Shown here in pieces: positions 11,928 through 22,552 of a stretch of 64,000 nucleotides of DNA. Position numbers and translations under genes: made by a program. This stretch comes from Straminergon stramineum. Its lineage: Eukaryota; Streptophyta; Bryopsida; Hypnales; Calliergonaceae. Below the pieces are notes generated by a model. That model was given only the letters and a program-made list of their open reading frames with translations. It was not told the DNA's origin and searched no databases. Numbering within the stretch: position 1 is the stretch's first letter; every line of letters begins with the position of its first letter. The DNA lies in the NCBI GenBank assembly GCA_963920665.1, contig OY987263.1:26214547-26278546 (forward strand), read 5' to 3'.

Positions 11928-12877
11928 TTAACCCCTGAAGGACTAAACGGTGTTTTTTTGGCAACATAGCAATTTAGGGCAACTCACTACGAATGGAATT
12001 TTTTTTTCTTTGAAATTTTCACACAATATGTGCATGAGGAGTAGCTTTAAGGCCCAATGATTTTCATAACTTTTGAATACATGGTTAAAAAGTTATTGTA
12101 TGATATGTAGTTTTCAGTGCTCAGCGGGTAGCCTAGGCAACAAAAAAAACTTCTTTAAAAAACATTTTTTTCAAAAATAAAAATTTGAAATTGGTTTTCT
12201 AGATTTAAATAAACTTGAAAAGCTTTGAATCATTCCATTTTGATTTCCGAGATGAAAGTTATGAAGGGTTTTAGGTGTGGGTAGTGTGTAGATAGTAATG
12301 GAATCTCTACTCTAAAATAAACTTTGAAGACCTTTATTTAACTCAATATTCAATATTTTTGGGAAAAAAAATAAAAGAATGAAGTGTAGATTTTTTCTTA
12401 AAACATTATAACCATTGGGATTGGCATTTTTCAATTCCATAAATAAATGATTAACAATTTAGTATTTTGAATCATTCTCTACTTCTTTCTACTTACTAAT
12501 TTTTTCCTATATGTTGTACAATTCCAAATGATTTAAAAATGTTCAAGCATGTAGCCAACATGACTTGACGAATGAATTCAAAGAGTTACAACCATTTTGG
12601 ACATTTTTCATAATGATATGGCTTTGAGAAGTGCATTTGCTCGGGTTTTTGCAAGGCCAAAAAAAGGCTTTTTGTCACTTCAAATGTTGATATCTTGCAA
12701 TCCACATGGTGGAAATTCTTGAAATTTTTTCCACATCTTTCCAAACTAGTGTACTACAAGATCCTATGGTTACATTTTTCCCCAAATGTCTTTTTTCTAA
12801 ACTTTGGTACTTGTACTAGAAATGGCAATTTTGAAGCATTTTGGGTAAAAACATAGTCAAATACATTTAGGGGTTAA
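11928..12877. mobile_element. TTAA-flanked element, 950 bp
   Basis: It has TTAA at 11928-11931 and 12874-12877. The ends are CCCCTGAAGGACTAAACGG on the left and CCCCTAAATGTATTTGAC on the right (read inward). The whole length is homologous to 24984-25935 in inverted orientation: the left end with GGCAACATAGCAATTT matches the far end of the other copy. Shared length, ends and TTAA flanks identify a family. It is non-coding, with many in-frame stops. Confidence 0.75.
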
Positions 12878-13349
12878 GTCATAAAAAAGATATTTTCTGA
12901 ATATTCTCCCAATAGACTAATGAAATGAAGCTTATCAAGTTTAGCTATCATTTTTTTTGGAGTTTAAACTAAAAAATTCCTATGTATTGAATATTTGATT
13001 GAAATTGAACATTGTACTTGTTACTATGGAGGATTGATTTTCTAATCTTAGAATGATACAAGAAAATTTTAGACTATGTTGTGCAAGACTATAATAAACC
13101 CCCATGGAGTAATTTTCAGATGTTTAAAGTGTAATTTGCATTGATATTAATTTATTCATTTTTTATTCAAAAATTCACACTAATTTCAAATCTTCACAAA
13201 TAATTTGAGAATTTTCAAGCTTGTAGAAGACATGTAATCCCTCTTCTAAAAAAAATTAAAATTTCAATTATACATAATTGCAAAATGAAAGCATATAAAA
13301 CAAGAACTTTGAAGTTTGAAAAAGTAGTCATAGGTCTGTCCTTTCTAGG
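12878..13349. other. AT-rich spacer between TTAA elements
   Basis: No gene or repeat end is visible. It contains homopolymer runs only. Confidence 0.5.
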
Positions 13350-13650
13350 TTAAACCCTCGATGCCTAAGGCTTTTTTGAGCTTCTTGGAGTTTATTCAAA
13401 ACTGAAGAAGGAGCCCAAATTTCGACCTATATTATCCATTTTTTTAAAGTGTAAGTGTACAAATTCAAACTAGACATGTTATAGATCACATAGGAAATGA
13501 AAACATGTTTCAATGTCACTTATGGATCGAAAGATTATCATGTTTGATCAAGAGGGTTTTAAAAGTGTAAACTTGTTTTAGGTCTTTCAATCCTCTTTTT
13601 ACATGTCAAATTTAAATTGAGGTCATGAAAAAATATGAAGTTAAAGGACA
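13350..13650. mobile_element. Truncated copy of the 650-bp TTAA element family, inverted
   Basis: Starting at TTAA (13350-13353), the sequence matches the reverse complement of the right half of 34772-35412. Shared blocks include GAGCTTCTTGGA, TCAAACTAGACATGTTA and CACTTATGGATCGAAAGATT. Homology is lost after about 13650 and no second TTAA end is found, so the copy is truncated. Confidence 0.65.
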
Positions 13651-13958
13651 AGAGATTTTAAAATATCATTACGTTTCTTTGGATGCTATATTTGGTAGAA
13701 ATTTTTGGTCAACTGAATTTGAAATAATTTTATAAAATAGTTGCTTATAAAAGGTACCTCAAAATATGATATTAAATATGATCCTACAATCTTGTCTTAC
13801 AAATTGGCAAATATAGACATGTGATGTATTAAATGTGTTTGAACCTCACTTAAATTGTGAGGCCTTATTAAACTCATGAACCATTCTCCAACTTTGATAG
13901 TATTAGTTATAAGCTTCCCATAATAGAAATTTCCACGGAAGGGTATATTAGTCTGGCT
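13651..13958. other. AT-rich spacer
   Basis: Nothing recognisable is seen between the truncated TTAA element and the small one at 13959. Confidence 0.45.
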
Positions 13959-14107
13959 TTAACCCTTAAACGTCGAAGCCCCCTCAACCAAGGTAGTGAG
14001 AAAAATTGATCTGATTATTGGACCAATAGGTGTATTCTATTTTTCTATAGTCAACAATGAAGTCATCCATCAGACACAAAACGTCCACTTTGACGTTTAA
14101 GGGTTAA
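13959..14107. mobile_element. Small TTAA-flanked MITE, 149 bp
   Basis: TTAA at 13959-13962 and 14104-14107 encloses inverted ends CCCTTAAACGTCGAAG and CCCTTAAACGTCAAAG, which differ at one base over 16. Non-coding. It is the clearest terminal inverted repeat of the TTAA group in this window. Confidence 0.8.
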
Positions 14108-14130
14108 GGGCTAGGCTTTTAGGTGATGCT

Positions 14131-14448
14131 TGAAGCAAAAATCCACACTTGTTTACACCATCCATCTTTAGGGAATACCAATCCTACGTGTGTGCCTACT
14201 TGATAGAAGAAAGAGTGGTGGTGAGACTGCAGCTGGAAGCCACTGCAAGCAAACTTTCCGTGATTTGTGCCAGATTGTTAGTAGCATTGGAATCAACAGA
14301 AAACAGAGATTTGAGTTTTAAGTCACGGCTTTTAGTTAACTTAATGGCTCTGAAGTGGGCGGATTATGTAAGAGTGATGACTGCAAGGCACAAGGAATTA
14401 GAAATCGTGATGGAATTGGAATGCCTCAAGCTTTTCAACAAACCCTAG
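14131..14448 (+). CDS. Possible exon or gene fragment, unknown protein
   Basis: An open frame without ATG encodes a protein-like helical stretch that includes LEATASKLSVICARLLVALE, then WADYVRVMTARHKELEIV, and ends LFNKP-stop at 14448. A possible acceptor (CATCTTTAG) lies at 14170, so it may be a last exon. No upstream exon is found, because a TTAA element ends only 40 bp before. The family is not recognised. It may be a retained gene fragment. Confidence 0.3.
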
Positions 14449-14964
14449 GGCATGAAGATGGCTAGTTGTACAATGATTTCTAGTCCCCCTACAATGGCTG
14501 AAATGTTGCAACCATAGTGAAGTGTGAAACTCACAGAGTAGAATTTTTTTCCAAATTTAATCAACTTAATGTTTGCAAACCTTCTCTTTTTTTATCTTCT
14601 CCCAATGACCAAGCTCCAAGTGTTTCACCTGCAGAAGCTCCTTGCCCATGTGAATACTCTCAATGGCTCCAGTAGAATCAACAATCCACATCGGAAATCC
14701 AAACCACAAATGATGCAAAGTCATAAAACCTCCTATGAAACAGAAGTTCAACAAAGCTCAACACACCAATGTTATCTATTTTGATCACAGGGCAAGTATA
14801 AATGGCAGTTCGTGTAATGGGCAAGCTATCTGCTAATGAAGTGCTAAATTAACATATATCCGTATGATACTAAATTGATCAATTACATAGGTTTTAAGTA
14901 ACTAAATTGATGTTGGCAACTCATGAGCTCCCAATCTAGAATATCTCGAGGCCTTTGCCTAATG

Positions 14965-15806
14965 CATTGAATTGATAGCCATCAGTTCAGCATAAGCTTC
15001 TATCTGTACATAGCTCAGCATGTCAAATTTTTTCACAGCTCGCCCTTGAAAAATGACATCCACACCCCCAGCTCCAGTGTCGAGTATAAATAGCACAGTA
15101 CAGCTGTTGAAAGTTGCTAAGACATGGGGCATGCTTTCCAACAATCGCAGCGTGAGGAAAATCAAATGGTTGAAACAATGACTAAATATGCATCGTCAAG
15201 AGATACATTGTCCACCAAAGTACACAATTCTCAAAATATTGAGAAGTGGCTTGTCTAATCAAGTTTCAAGTGTACTCACATGCCACTCAAGCGACTCAGA
15301 TTGCATTAGCCTATATATTGCTGGATCAAACAATGACAATGTGCCCTCATCATAAGCCATCTGAACACAAAACAACAACAAACAACTCTCCAATTAGAAC
15401 TGGTGATGAATCACTGATGAACATATCTTCTAAGAAAGTTTAAACACTGAATACCTTGACAATACAGTGTGCTAATATATCAAACCCACACATGCCAATC
15501 ACAAATGGATTTCCTCCCACAAGCTCCAATACATGTATCCGCATTTCAACTCATATCCACTTTGAATTTCAAATCTAGGGTATATGCACTGCAGCCCAAC
15601 ATTTTTTCTAAATCTCCAAAAGGAAGATGCAATGGAGGCATTGAGTACCTCATCCTTGTCTGCAAAAGATTGAGAATCCACAGAGCAAAACAAACATTCA
15701 CAGGCAAATCTAAAAGCCCAAGAACCACTGTAGCACACATGGCTCCTACAACGATAACAGAAGAAACAAGTCCTGTGATAACGACATGGACCCATCCGAC
15801 ATAACA
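14965..15806 (-). CDS. Possible multi-exon membrane-protein gene, unrecognised
   Basis: Several exon-like blocks lie on the minus strand. About 15800-15664 encodes a hydrophobic stretch, VVITGLVSSVIVVGAMCA then TVVLGLLDLPVNVCFALWIL, with a GATGAG/GTACTC donor. About 15549-15458 encodes HVLELVGGNPFVIGMCGFDI with an AAG/GTATTC donor. About 15360-15270 encodes MAYDEGTLSLFDPAIYRLMQ between a TTCAG acceptor and a CAT/GTGAGT donor. About 15140-14962 encodes MPHVLATFNSCTVLFILDTG and ends at a stop. The acceptors of the first two and the complete order were not established. The 5-prime end could be the exon-like block at 17697-17811. It may be a real gene or a decaying one; function unknown. Confidence 0.35.
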
Positions 15807-15829
15807 TGTGTCATACCTAATTACAACTG

Positions 15830-17102
15830 GAGAGCATCATGTGTGAACAACAACGAAACTTAAGTTTTGAAACCCGCAAATTAAAGAAAATTAATGGCAC
15901 CTTGTCCTAAATATTAGGATGGAAAAAGTAGCCAACGCTCTTATTTTGGGGGGAACTGTTTTATCTTTAAGACCTACTCTTTCATAAGGCCAGGTCTAAA
16001 CATACCATAAGTCAGGTCTATGCTTTCAAACAACAACAAAAGTATAATGAGTTACAAAACATCATTGGAGGAATCATTATAAATCCTTTAAAAGAGCACC
16101 TAGTAGGAATAAAAAAATCTTAAACCTATCTAGGTGGTAAGAAAATGAGAATAACATAGTTACAAGGAAATTTTTTAGTATCCTATGTAACTCCCTTTTT
16201 ATAAAGTGAGACAAGGAATTTTATTAAGGGGGGAATTTGTGCATTTTTCATTGTTATTTGAAGATGTCCCCACCTCCAAATCAACTCAATTTATGGAATT
16301 CAATATTCTAGAATGTATATTTATGCCTCTAAAATCTAACTTTAATGTAAATTTTATTGTGCATAGTCCATACAATTTGTAGATTTTGGAGGCTCAAATC
16401 TAACTAATATGTAGATTTTGAATTTTTCAAACTCTTTCATTTGTACATTTCAGAATTTTGGATCTAGACCCTCTTCTAGGTTTGAGGTGTTCAAAATATA
16501 AGTATTACTTAGATTTCACTTGTTCAAATATTTTACAATTTCATTTTTTGTAAAATGATTACAATAACTAAAATTCACAAAATCTAAGAATGATAAATTT
16601 CTATGAATACAATTCATCAAGGTGGTTTAGGACAACTTGCAAGCCTTATGTGTCCAACTTCATGGTACCCTTGAAAATCAATATGGGACAATTGTATCTT
16701 ATAAAATCTACCCAATTTAAGGTGGAAACAACATTATAGTGTATGATGTGTCAATGTGATATAAAGTCTACCAAATTGGATTGCACATGGGGGATTTGGG
16801 GAGAATTCATGGAAATCCCTCCAAAGAAAATCCAACAATCTTCTTCATAGGGAATTCCAAACAACTCCTCTATGAAAAAGAAAAAGAATTCCTCCCAAAA
16901 AACCCAATGATTTCCTTTTGTTCAGGAATTCTTTGAAGACCAACTCCACATAGACATTACAACACTAGAGAACATAGGAATTCCCCAAAACCTACAAGGA
17001 CAAACTAGAGAATCTGCTAATCAGTCATAGGAATTCCAAACAAGTCTACCGTGATTCGTTAAGCAAACATCCTCAGTAGCTAAATTCCATTGTCTGATAG
17101 AG
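15830..17102. other. AT-rich spacer or long intron
   Basis: No exon with good splice sites and no element ends are seen. If the minus-strand pieces at 17697-17811 and 14965-15806 belong to one gene, this is intronic. Confidence 0.4.
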
Positions 17103-17103
17103 G

Positions 17104-17531
17104 GTAAGAGGCTATTCACATGTAGAACCGGACTGGAGGTGGAGCTCCAGGGCCCAAGTCATGAAGATCGGGTCCATGTCACATCAAGCTTCCGCATGTA
17201 AACCGGTTCTTCAAATAAAATATTTCCAAATTTTGATTGGGAACATGGTAACTAGATTCAAATAATGATTGAGAACATGGGAACAAGGCAAAAATTAAGG
17301 GAGATTCTGTATGATGTGAGACAAAGAGACATGTGGAAGATAATCTTAGTTTATTTTAGTAAGTCGGGTTGATGGGAAGGAGAGCAGGTTTGTAAATCCT
17401 AAATTCAAGGATGGAAGAGCCAAGGACGGACCGGAGCTCCATATCGGAAATCAAGTTGACAGTTTCGTCATGCGAACCCCCCTGGGCCCGATTGGAGGTC
17501 CAGTCCGGTCCTTCATGCGAACAGGCCCTAA
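17104..17531. mobile_element. MITE with GGGCCTGTTCGCATG-type ends
   Basis: The right end read inward is AGGGCCTGTTCGCATGAAGG followed by ACCGGACTGGA. The left end is AGAGGCTATTCACATGTAGA followed by ACCGGACTGGA. Internal GGAGCTCCA motifs are also repeated in opposite orientation. Ends of this kind occur in hAT- and PIF-type MITEs. Target duplications are not clear. Confidence 0.55.
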
Positions 17532-17696
17532 TCCCCGGATCCCCCACATCAGAAGATCATCCAGTTGGACATGAGCAAAGCATATGTACAACGAACAAAC
17601 ACATCATCCTGCAGCATGATAATTAGGTTGCAAACTTGCCATTGTCAATTCTTCCATGTGCATTACAAGTGTAGACTAACCGAAAACCGCACTTAG

Positions 17697-17990
17697 TTGT
17701 ACTGATGCCTAGCCAGGGCGAGCAAGGAAGACGAAGTAGAAAGCGTTGTGGCATCACTTAGCAGGACCCTCATCCATTCCTCGTGCACCGCAGCCAAAGA
17801 GCGCCTGCAATTGAACGTGAAACCCTAAAAGGTTTGCTGAAGGAGTGTAGAGGGCACAGGTGACGGAAATTGACAACAATTGGTTTGAAAGGTCGGCTAT
17901 TTAGAGCTTGTTGCGAGGGGAGAGAGATGGAAAGTCAGCAGGTTGGTGATGTAAAATGGTGATGGCAATGGAGGGGGCGGAAGTGAGGTC
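17697..17990 (-). other. Possible 5-prime end of a gene (leader plus short first exon)
   Basis: On the minus strand a pyrimidine-rich stretch (17940-18000) is followed by a TTTTAGGGTTTCACG telo-box-like motif at about 17825 and a CAATTGCAG acceptor. A coding-like stretch follows with an ATG reading MRVLLSDATTLSTSSSLLAL then ARHQYN-stop, and a possible GTACAA donor before the stop. Such AGGGTTT motifs are common in plant leaders. It could be the first exon of the membrane-protein candidate at 14965-15806, about 2 kb downstream on the same strand. This is inference. Confidence 0.3.
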
Positions 17991-18029
17991 GGCAAGGTAG
18001 TGGAGAGAGATGATGACTATGGTAGTATG

Positions 18030-19430
18030 CTCTTAAAGCGACCATTTAAGGGCTGGTCGGCCTTTTTGATCATTCTTAGATGCACGGAATTATTTTTCCT
18101 TATTTTTCACTTGAAGAAAAATTGATGTGGAATCTAACCCAAGTGGTTTCATATTTTTCGGAGCATTTTTGAATTACTTATGAATTTTCAAAGAATTCTA
18201 TGGTAGGCACCTATATATGATCATAGGTCTTGCAAAAACCACACACACGCAGTCTGAAAAAAGATATGGCTTGACCAAAAACAAGCACTGCAATATTCAA
18301 GAAGTAATACACAAGTTTCTTAATTGCAACCACTACTAAACTTAAACAGACCCCAAATTCTTTTAACATTTGTAAGAAGACAATTGGACAATCAATTTTT
18401 ATCTAGAAAAAGTAAGTGGACATACCCTGGCTTTGAAATGGACCCTCTCTGACTCTTATTCCATGCATTGACAAAGTATAATTCATCACCTGACAAATCT
18501 TAATTATGCTTTAAAATTTGTGACAGTCCATTTCAGAACCATTGACTGACCATTTCAGATGGGGCTATTGCGCTGTTTGAAGAAGATGGTCGCAATAAGA
18601 GCAGACTACCTTAGAGCATCCTCGTCCTGCTCCGAATTAGTTGCAAGCGGGATTAGAGGCAGATCCTATTACCGGGAGTCCAGTAACCGCGTTTGGGCGG
18701 CGAATCCTTGCCCAGCGTTCATGAAGTTTTTTAGTTTTAACGACTGTTTTCCTTTAGTTCTCAAATTGAACCAGTTTTTCAAGTATGGAGTTCGGTTATT
18801 TTCTCTATTCTTTACTTAAAAGAGAAATTTCACAGATTTTTTTTACCGGTTTTCTTCAGTTTTCAAATTGTAACCGTTTTTTGGCCAATTGCACCGGCTA
18901 ATTTTGAACTAGCCGTGGTTTCTTCCCGAACATAGTTCCTTGGTTGGCACTCTTGTATGTATTGCATCTATTGCATAAATATAGAAGACAAAAGAATGCA
19001 ATTAATGCTGGTAAATTTTGTGGAGTTCCATTGCAAACGTTAGTCTAGCTGTACCATTGTAGTGCCAATGCAAATACAGTGCAATACTCTAATTAAAACC
19101 ATTGCAAAATTATTCAAACAAAAATTGCGGGCAGTGCAAAACCATGGCAAAAACTGTTGCCAACTCTACACCACTCAGTTGTACTGAATCCCCACTGTGC
19201 AAAACCTACAGAGGGTAGATGCTCTAGATTGCACAGTCATCCTCCTACTCCAACATCAAGGCATGCATGGACAAATCATGAGAGTGCTATTCGAAATCAT
19301 AAATTACGACTTGAAAACCTTACAAGATCCTCTCGCTGCTGCAGTGAAATCTCACATTACTCTTGTAATTGCAACACCTCTGTAGTCTGTATATGTTCTA
19401 TTCTATTCATCATCACATACTCTGACTCAC
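18030..19430. other. Spacer without supported gene
   Basis: The 86-codon frame at 18559-18819 shows no family features. The stretch 18990-19140 has several GTGCAA/TTGCAAA words. No element ends could be paired. Confidence 0.4.
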
Positions 19431-19594
19431 ACATGGTGAATTTCATTAAATTGGCGATATTCTGGTAGAAGGGCACAACGATCCATTAAAATGGCACGGA
19501 ATTTGTTAAAAATTACACGACATTCCATTAAAATGACATGGAATATGTCAAAAATGGTGCAATAATACCCCCATTTTAATGAAATTCACCATGT
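19431..19594. mobile_element. MITE with 24-bp terminal inverted repeats, 164 bp
   Basis: The ends ACATGGTGAATTTCATTAAA and its complement at the right (TTTAATGAAATTCACCATGT) pair over about 24 bp with few mismatches. Inside, ATTAAAATGRCAYGGAAT occurs twice about 45 bp apart. Non-coding. Confidence 0.7.
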
Positions 19595-19933
19595 ACACAG
19601 AAAACGACACAGGTTTTCACAATTCAAGCTAAAGTGCTCCGTCAGTTCCTTATCAAGACTAATACAGCAAAAAAGCCAGCAGAATCCCTAGACGAAAAAC
19701 TAAGTTGCTAACTCATGCCAAGCTGTGGTATGTGAGGGAAACTTGGTTTACCCTGTACGTGTCACTAATGAACTATGATTACAAATAAACCACTTAGCAA
19801 GTCACTAAGCCAAAAAAGCACTTCACGCATATATAGTCTATATACACATATATAAATATCTTCCACTTCACACAGCAAAGGGCTGCTGTGAGAGCGGAAG
19901 CCCAGTCGATCGATCGAACTTGCTCTTCATTTC

Positions 19934-20841
19934 TCAGCTGCGTCGATCAGCAATTTCGGCCGCCAAGGCTCTCAGAAATGCAGAGTAGGGCGATGCGGTG
20001 AGCACATACACGCGAGAGTTCCCAATCAATGAAGGGAAATTCTCAGCCACGGTCTTCATTTCCTGGACGAGTGCCCACAAAGAACCCTTCCAAAGAGTCA
20101 TGTTCAAGATATCCCTTGGTAACGGCTCATTAGCTGGTGGAAGGACCTTGACAATGTCAGCCATGTTCAGTAACACGCTGCAAATCTTCTCTTTGTCTTT
20201 GAGATTTTTGATAAGAAGACTAGGCCCTTTTCTGCACAGAAACTTAAGGCACTGCGAGTGGGAAATATCACCATCAGCCTTACTGAAATATTCTTCTCTG
20301 GATCTGGCTCTCCTTGTGGATGGGTCTACTTTTGAACCCAACAACCAGTGCAGTTCAAAAATATATAACGTCAGTTTCTGTTGAGGGAGCACTGAGCTTT
20401 AATTGTCTGTAGACAGAATTGGGTCCAGTTTCTCAACAACGGAGATAAGTTTCTGAAAATTTGACAAAGACAGTACGTGTTCAAGCACCGTGGATAGAAA
20501 TAACTAATACCTTGTGCCAGAATCTCCACGGCAGCGTGGTCAGAGCCCAATTCCCTCGCAATCTGCTGGTATCCTAGCTCATCGTCCTGCTTTAGCTCGG
20601 CGATTTCCAAAGAGCTCCCGTGTATTTTCTTTCCAAGAACGAAGTTCTTCTTGTCCTTCCCAACGTCATAGCCACCGTTTAGACCGCTTTCAAGGCGTGG
20701 AGGACGGGTCTTCAAACAATCGAGTGAAATCTCATCGGGAAGAGCCTCCGACTTGACAACAGTCGGGGGCAGAGACCTCTTCACCGACACTTTCAGTGGT
20801 GTCTGGCGCCGCGGAGCTGCATCTTCCATACTGCTCGCCAT
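19934..20841 (-). CDS. Two-exon gene of unknown function, 262 residues
   Basis: Exon 1 is 20841-20511 and exon 2 is 20391-19934, separated by a 119-bp intron with a GTATTAG donor and an AAAGCTCAG acceptor. The phases join as ILAQ-VLPQQ. The protein begins MASSMEDAAPRRQTP, with a basic, Pro-rich first 60 residues. It continues with a charged, probably helical region (about 70-110) and a helical C-terminal half ending LAAEIADRRS. I see no membrane segment, no metal-binding motif and no catalytic signature, and I do not recognise the family. Higher GC than the surroundings, correct phase and a clean stop support a real gene. The upstream region is duplicated at the left edge of the window, so a paralogue probably lies just outside it. 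The + strand open frames here are shadows. Confidence 0.7.
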
Positions 20842-21140
20842 TTCCGCTCAAAGAGCTACCGCAATTCAAAAGATCAGGAACCTCGCGCAATCGGAAGCAA
20901 AAAGATACAGTCAAAATCAAGAACCTTGCGCAATCGGACGCGAAAAGATACAGTCGTCAAGATCAGGAACCTGCTTGCGGATCGATCGGAAGCAGCTTCG
21001 TTCAAACGTTCCAGGCAAGCTACGGGAACAAGGTAGCTCAGGAGCGAGAGCGGTGGGGGCTACAGAGCCCCGAGAGCAGAGAAATGTGCAAGAACTAGAG
21101 CGAGCGATGAGAGCGCTCGATACATATATATTGTGAGGTG
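20842..21140 (-). promoter_or_regulatory. Upstream region of the unknown gene, with a short tandem repeat
   Basis: This is the 5-prime side of the minus-strand gene at 19934-20841. It is GC-richer than the neighbouring spacer. At 20869-20970 a unit of about 46 bp is repeated roughly twice; it contains AGGAACCTCGCGCAATCGGA and then GATACAGTC. The distal part (from 21055) matches the window start at 1-90 closely, including the GAGAGCAGAGAAATG word and an AGAGCGCTCGATA block. Promoter elements were not resolved. Confidence 0.45.
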
Positions 21141-21495
21141 AAGGTGTGAGGAAGCTAGGTCTTTATAGAGGGAAAATTAATGCGAGCTCACAGCCGGACT
21201 AAATTTAAGGATGGCCGATTGCTCCAGAATACATGCAGAGATTACCTGAATTCCTTGTGCATCAAAGAATCCCCTGAAACTTACTTGACCCTTATACCAA
21301 ACCACTAAAACCACTAAAACCACTGGCTGCTCTGATCCAATCCGTCTTATATTTTACTGTTCTTAATAAGTGTAAGAGAACGGATTCTCCAGAACTTTCG
21401 CACTCCCCTCCAGGTCATATATTCTAAACGTGCCTGGTACTGTGTGACTTTCTCGAGCACCATCCACAAGTCGAGGACTTCCTGCATTCAATTTT

Positions 21496-22552
21496 ACTAG
21501 TGTGCTCTGTGCCGTTGCCACAATCAAAATCGAAGAAAAAGTATTTAAAAAAAAAAATTTATTCATAAGAACTTCAAAATTCAATAACTTTCACACTGTA
21601 GGCCCAAATGCCACGAAACAAAGCCCGTGCACCCCTCCTTGCCGAGGGCTTCCAGACGGTACCAAGCATGTGGCTGGGGGACACATAGTCCAAGAGATCT
21701 CAACATAACAAACAAACAAAACAAAACAAAACAAACAACCTAACTTAAGGTATGGACTAGTTTGCCCTATGCCGTTGCCATAGTCAAAATAAAAATAAAA
21801 ATATTTTTCTAATTTTTTTGTTCAATTTTTTTTAAAATTCAATAACCTTCACATCATAAGTCCAAATGTCTTGAAACAAAGTCCATGCACCCCTCTTCGT
21901 TGAGGGCTTCCCAATGGTACCAAGCACACGGCTGGGGACTGCATGTATGTTCCAAGAGATCTCAACGTAACAAACAAACAAACAAAACAAACAACCTAAC
22001 TTAAGGTATAGACTAGTGTGTGCCCTTTGCCATTGCCTAAATCAAAATAGAAGTAAAAGTATTTTTCTAATTTTTTTGTTCATAAAAACTTTGAAATTCA
22101 ATAACTTCCACATCATAGGCCCAAACACCACAAAACAAAGCCTGTGCACCCCTCTTTACCAAGGGCTTTCCGATGGTACCAAGCACATGGCCATGGGACA
22201 CATAATCCAGAACATCTCAATGTAATAAACAAAACAAAACAAAACACATAGCCCAACTTAAGGTATGGACTAGATAGTGTGCCCTATACCGTTGCCATAG
22301 TCAAAATCAAAGTAAAAGTATTTTTCTAATTTTTTGTTTAGAAAAAACTTTGAAATTCAATAACTTTCATACAATAGGTCAAAATGCCACGAAGCAAAGC
22401 CCATACATCCCTCCTTGCCAAGGGCTTTCCAACGGTACCAAGCATGTGGTCGGAGGACGCACGGTCCAGGAGATCTCAACATAACAAACAAACAAAACAA
22501 AATAAGCAATGTAACTTAAGGTACCAACTAGTGTGCCATGTGCCATTAATAA
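21496..22552 (+). repeat. Tandem array of a 257-bp repeat, four units plus a fragment
   Basis: Units begin with ACTAG at 21496, 21756, 22012, 22269 and 22527, so periods are 260, 256, 257 and 258. Each unit runs through GCCGTTGCCA, a T-rich block, AATAACTTTCACA, CAAAGCCCGTGCACCCCTC, GGTACCAAGCA and a (CAAA)n stretch to TTAAGGTATGG. The fifth unit breaks off after about 25 bp. Open frames across units differ, so the array is not coding. It is inserted in the duplicated upstream region at the place matching position 436 of copy A. Confidence 0.9.

Noticed and set aside
20753..21136. 127- and 100-codon + strand frames over the 5-prime part of the unknown gene.
   Set aside because: They oppose a well-spliced minus gene and read through its tandem-repeat leader, so they are shadows.
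21496..22552. Possible Helitron, because CTAGT occurs at unit junctions.
   Set aside because: No hairpin before CTAG, no TC start, and no A-T insertion pattern could be shown.
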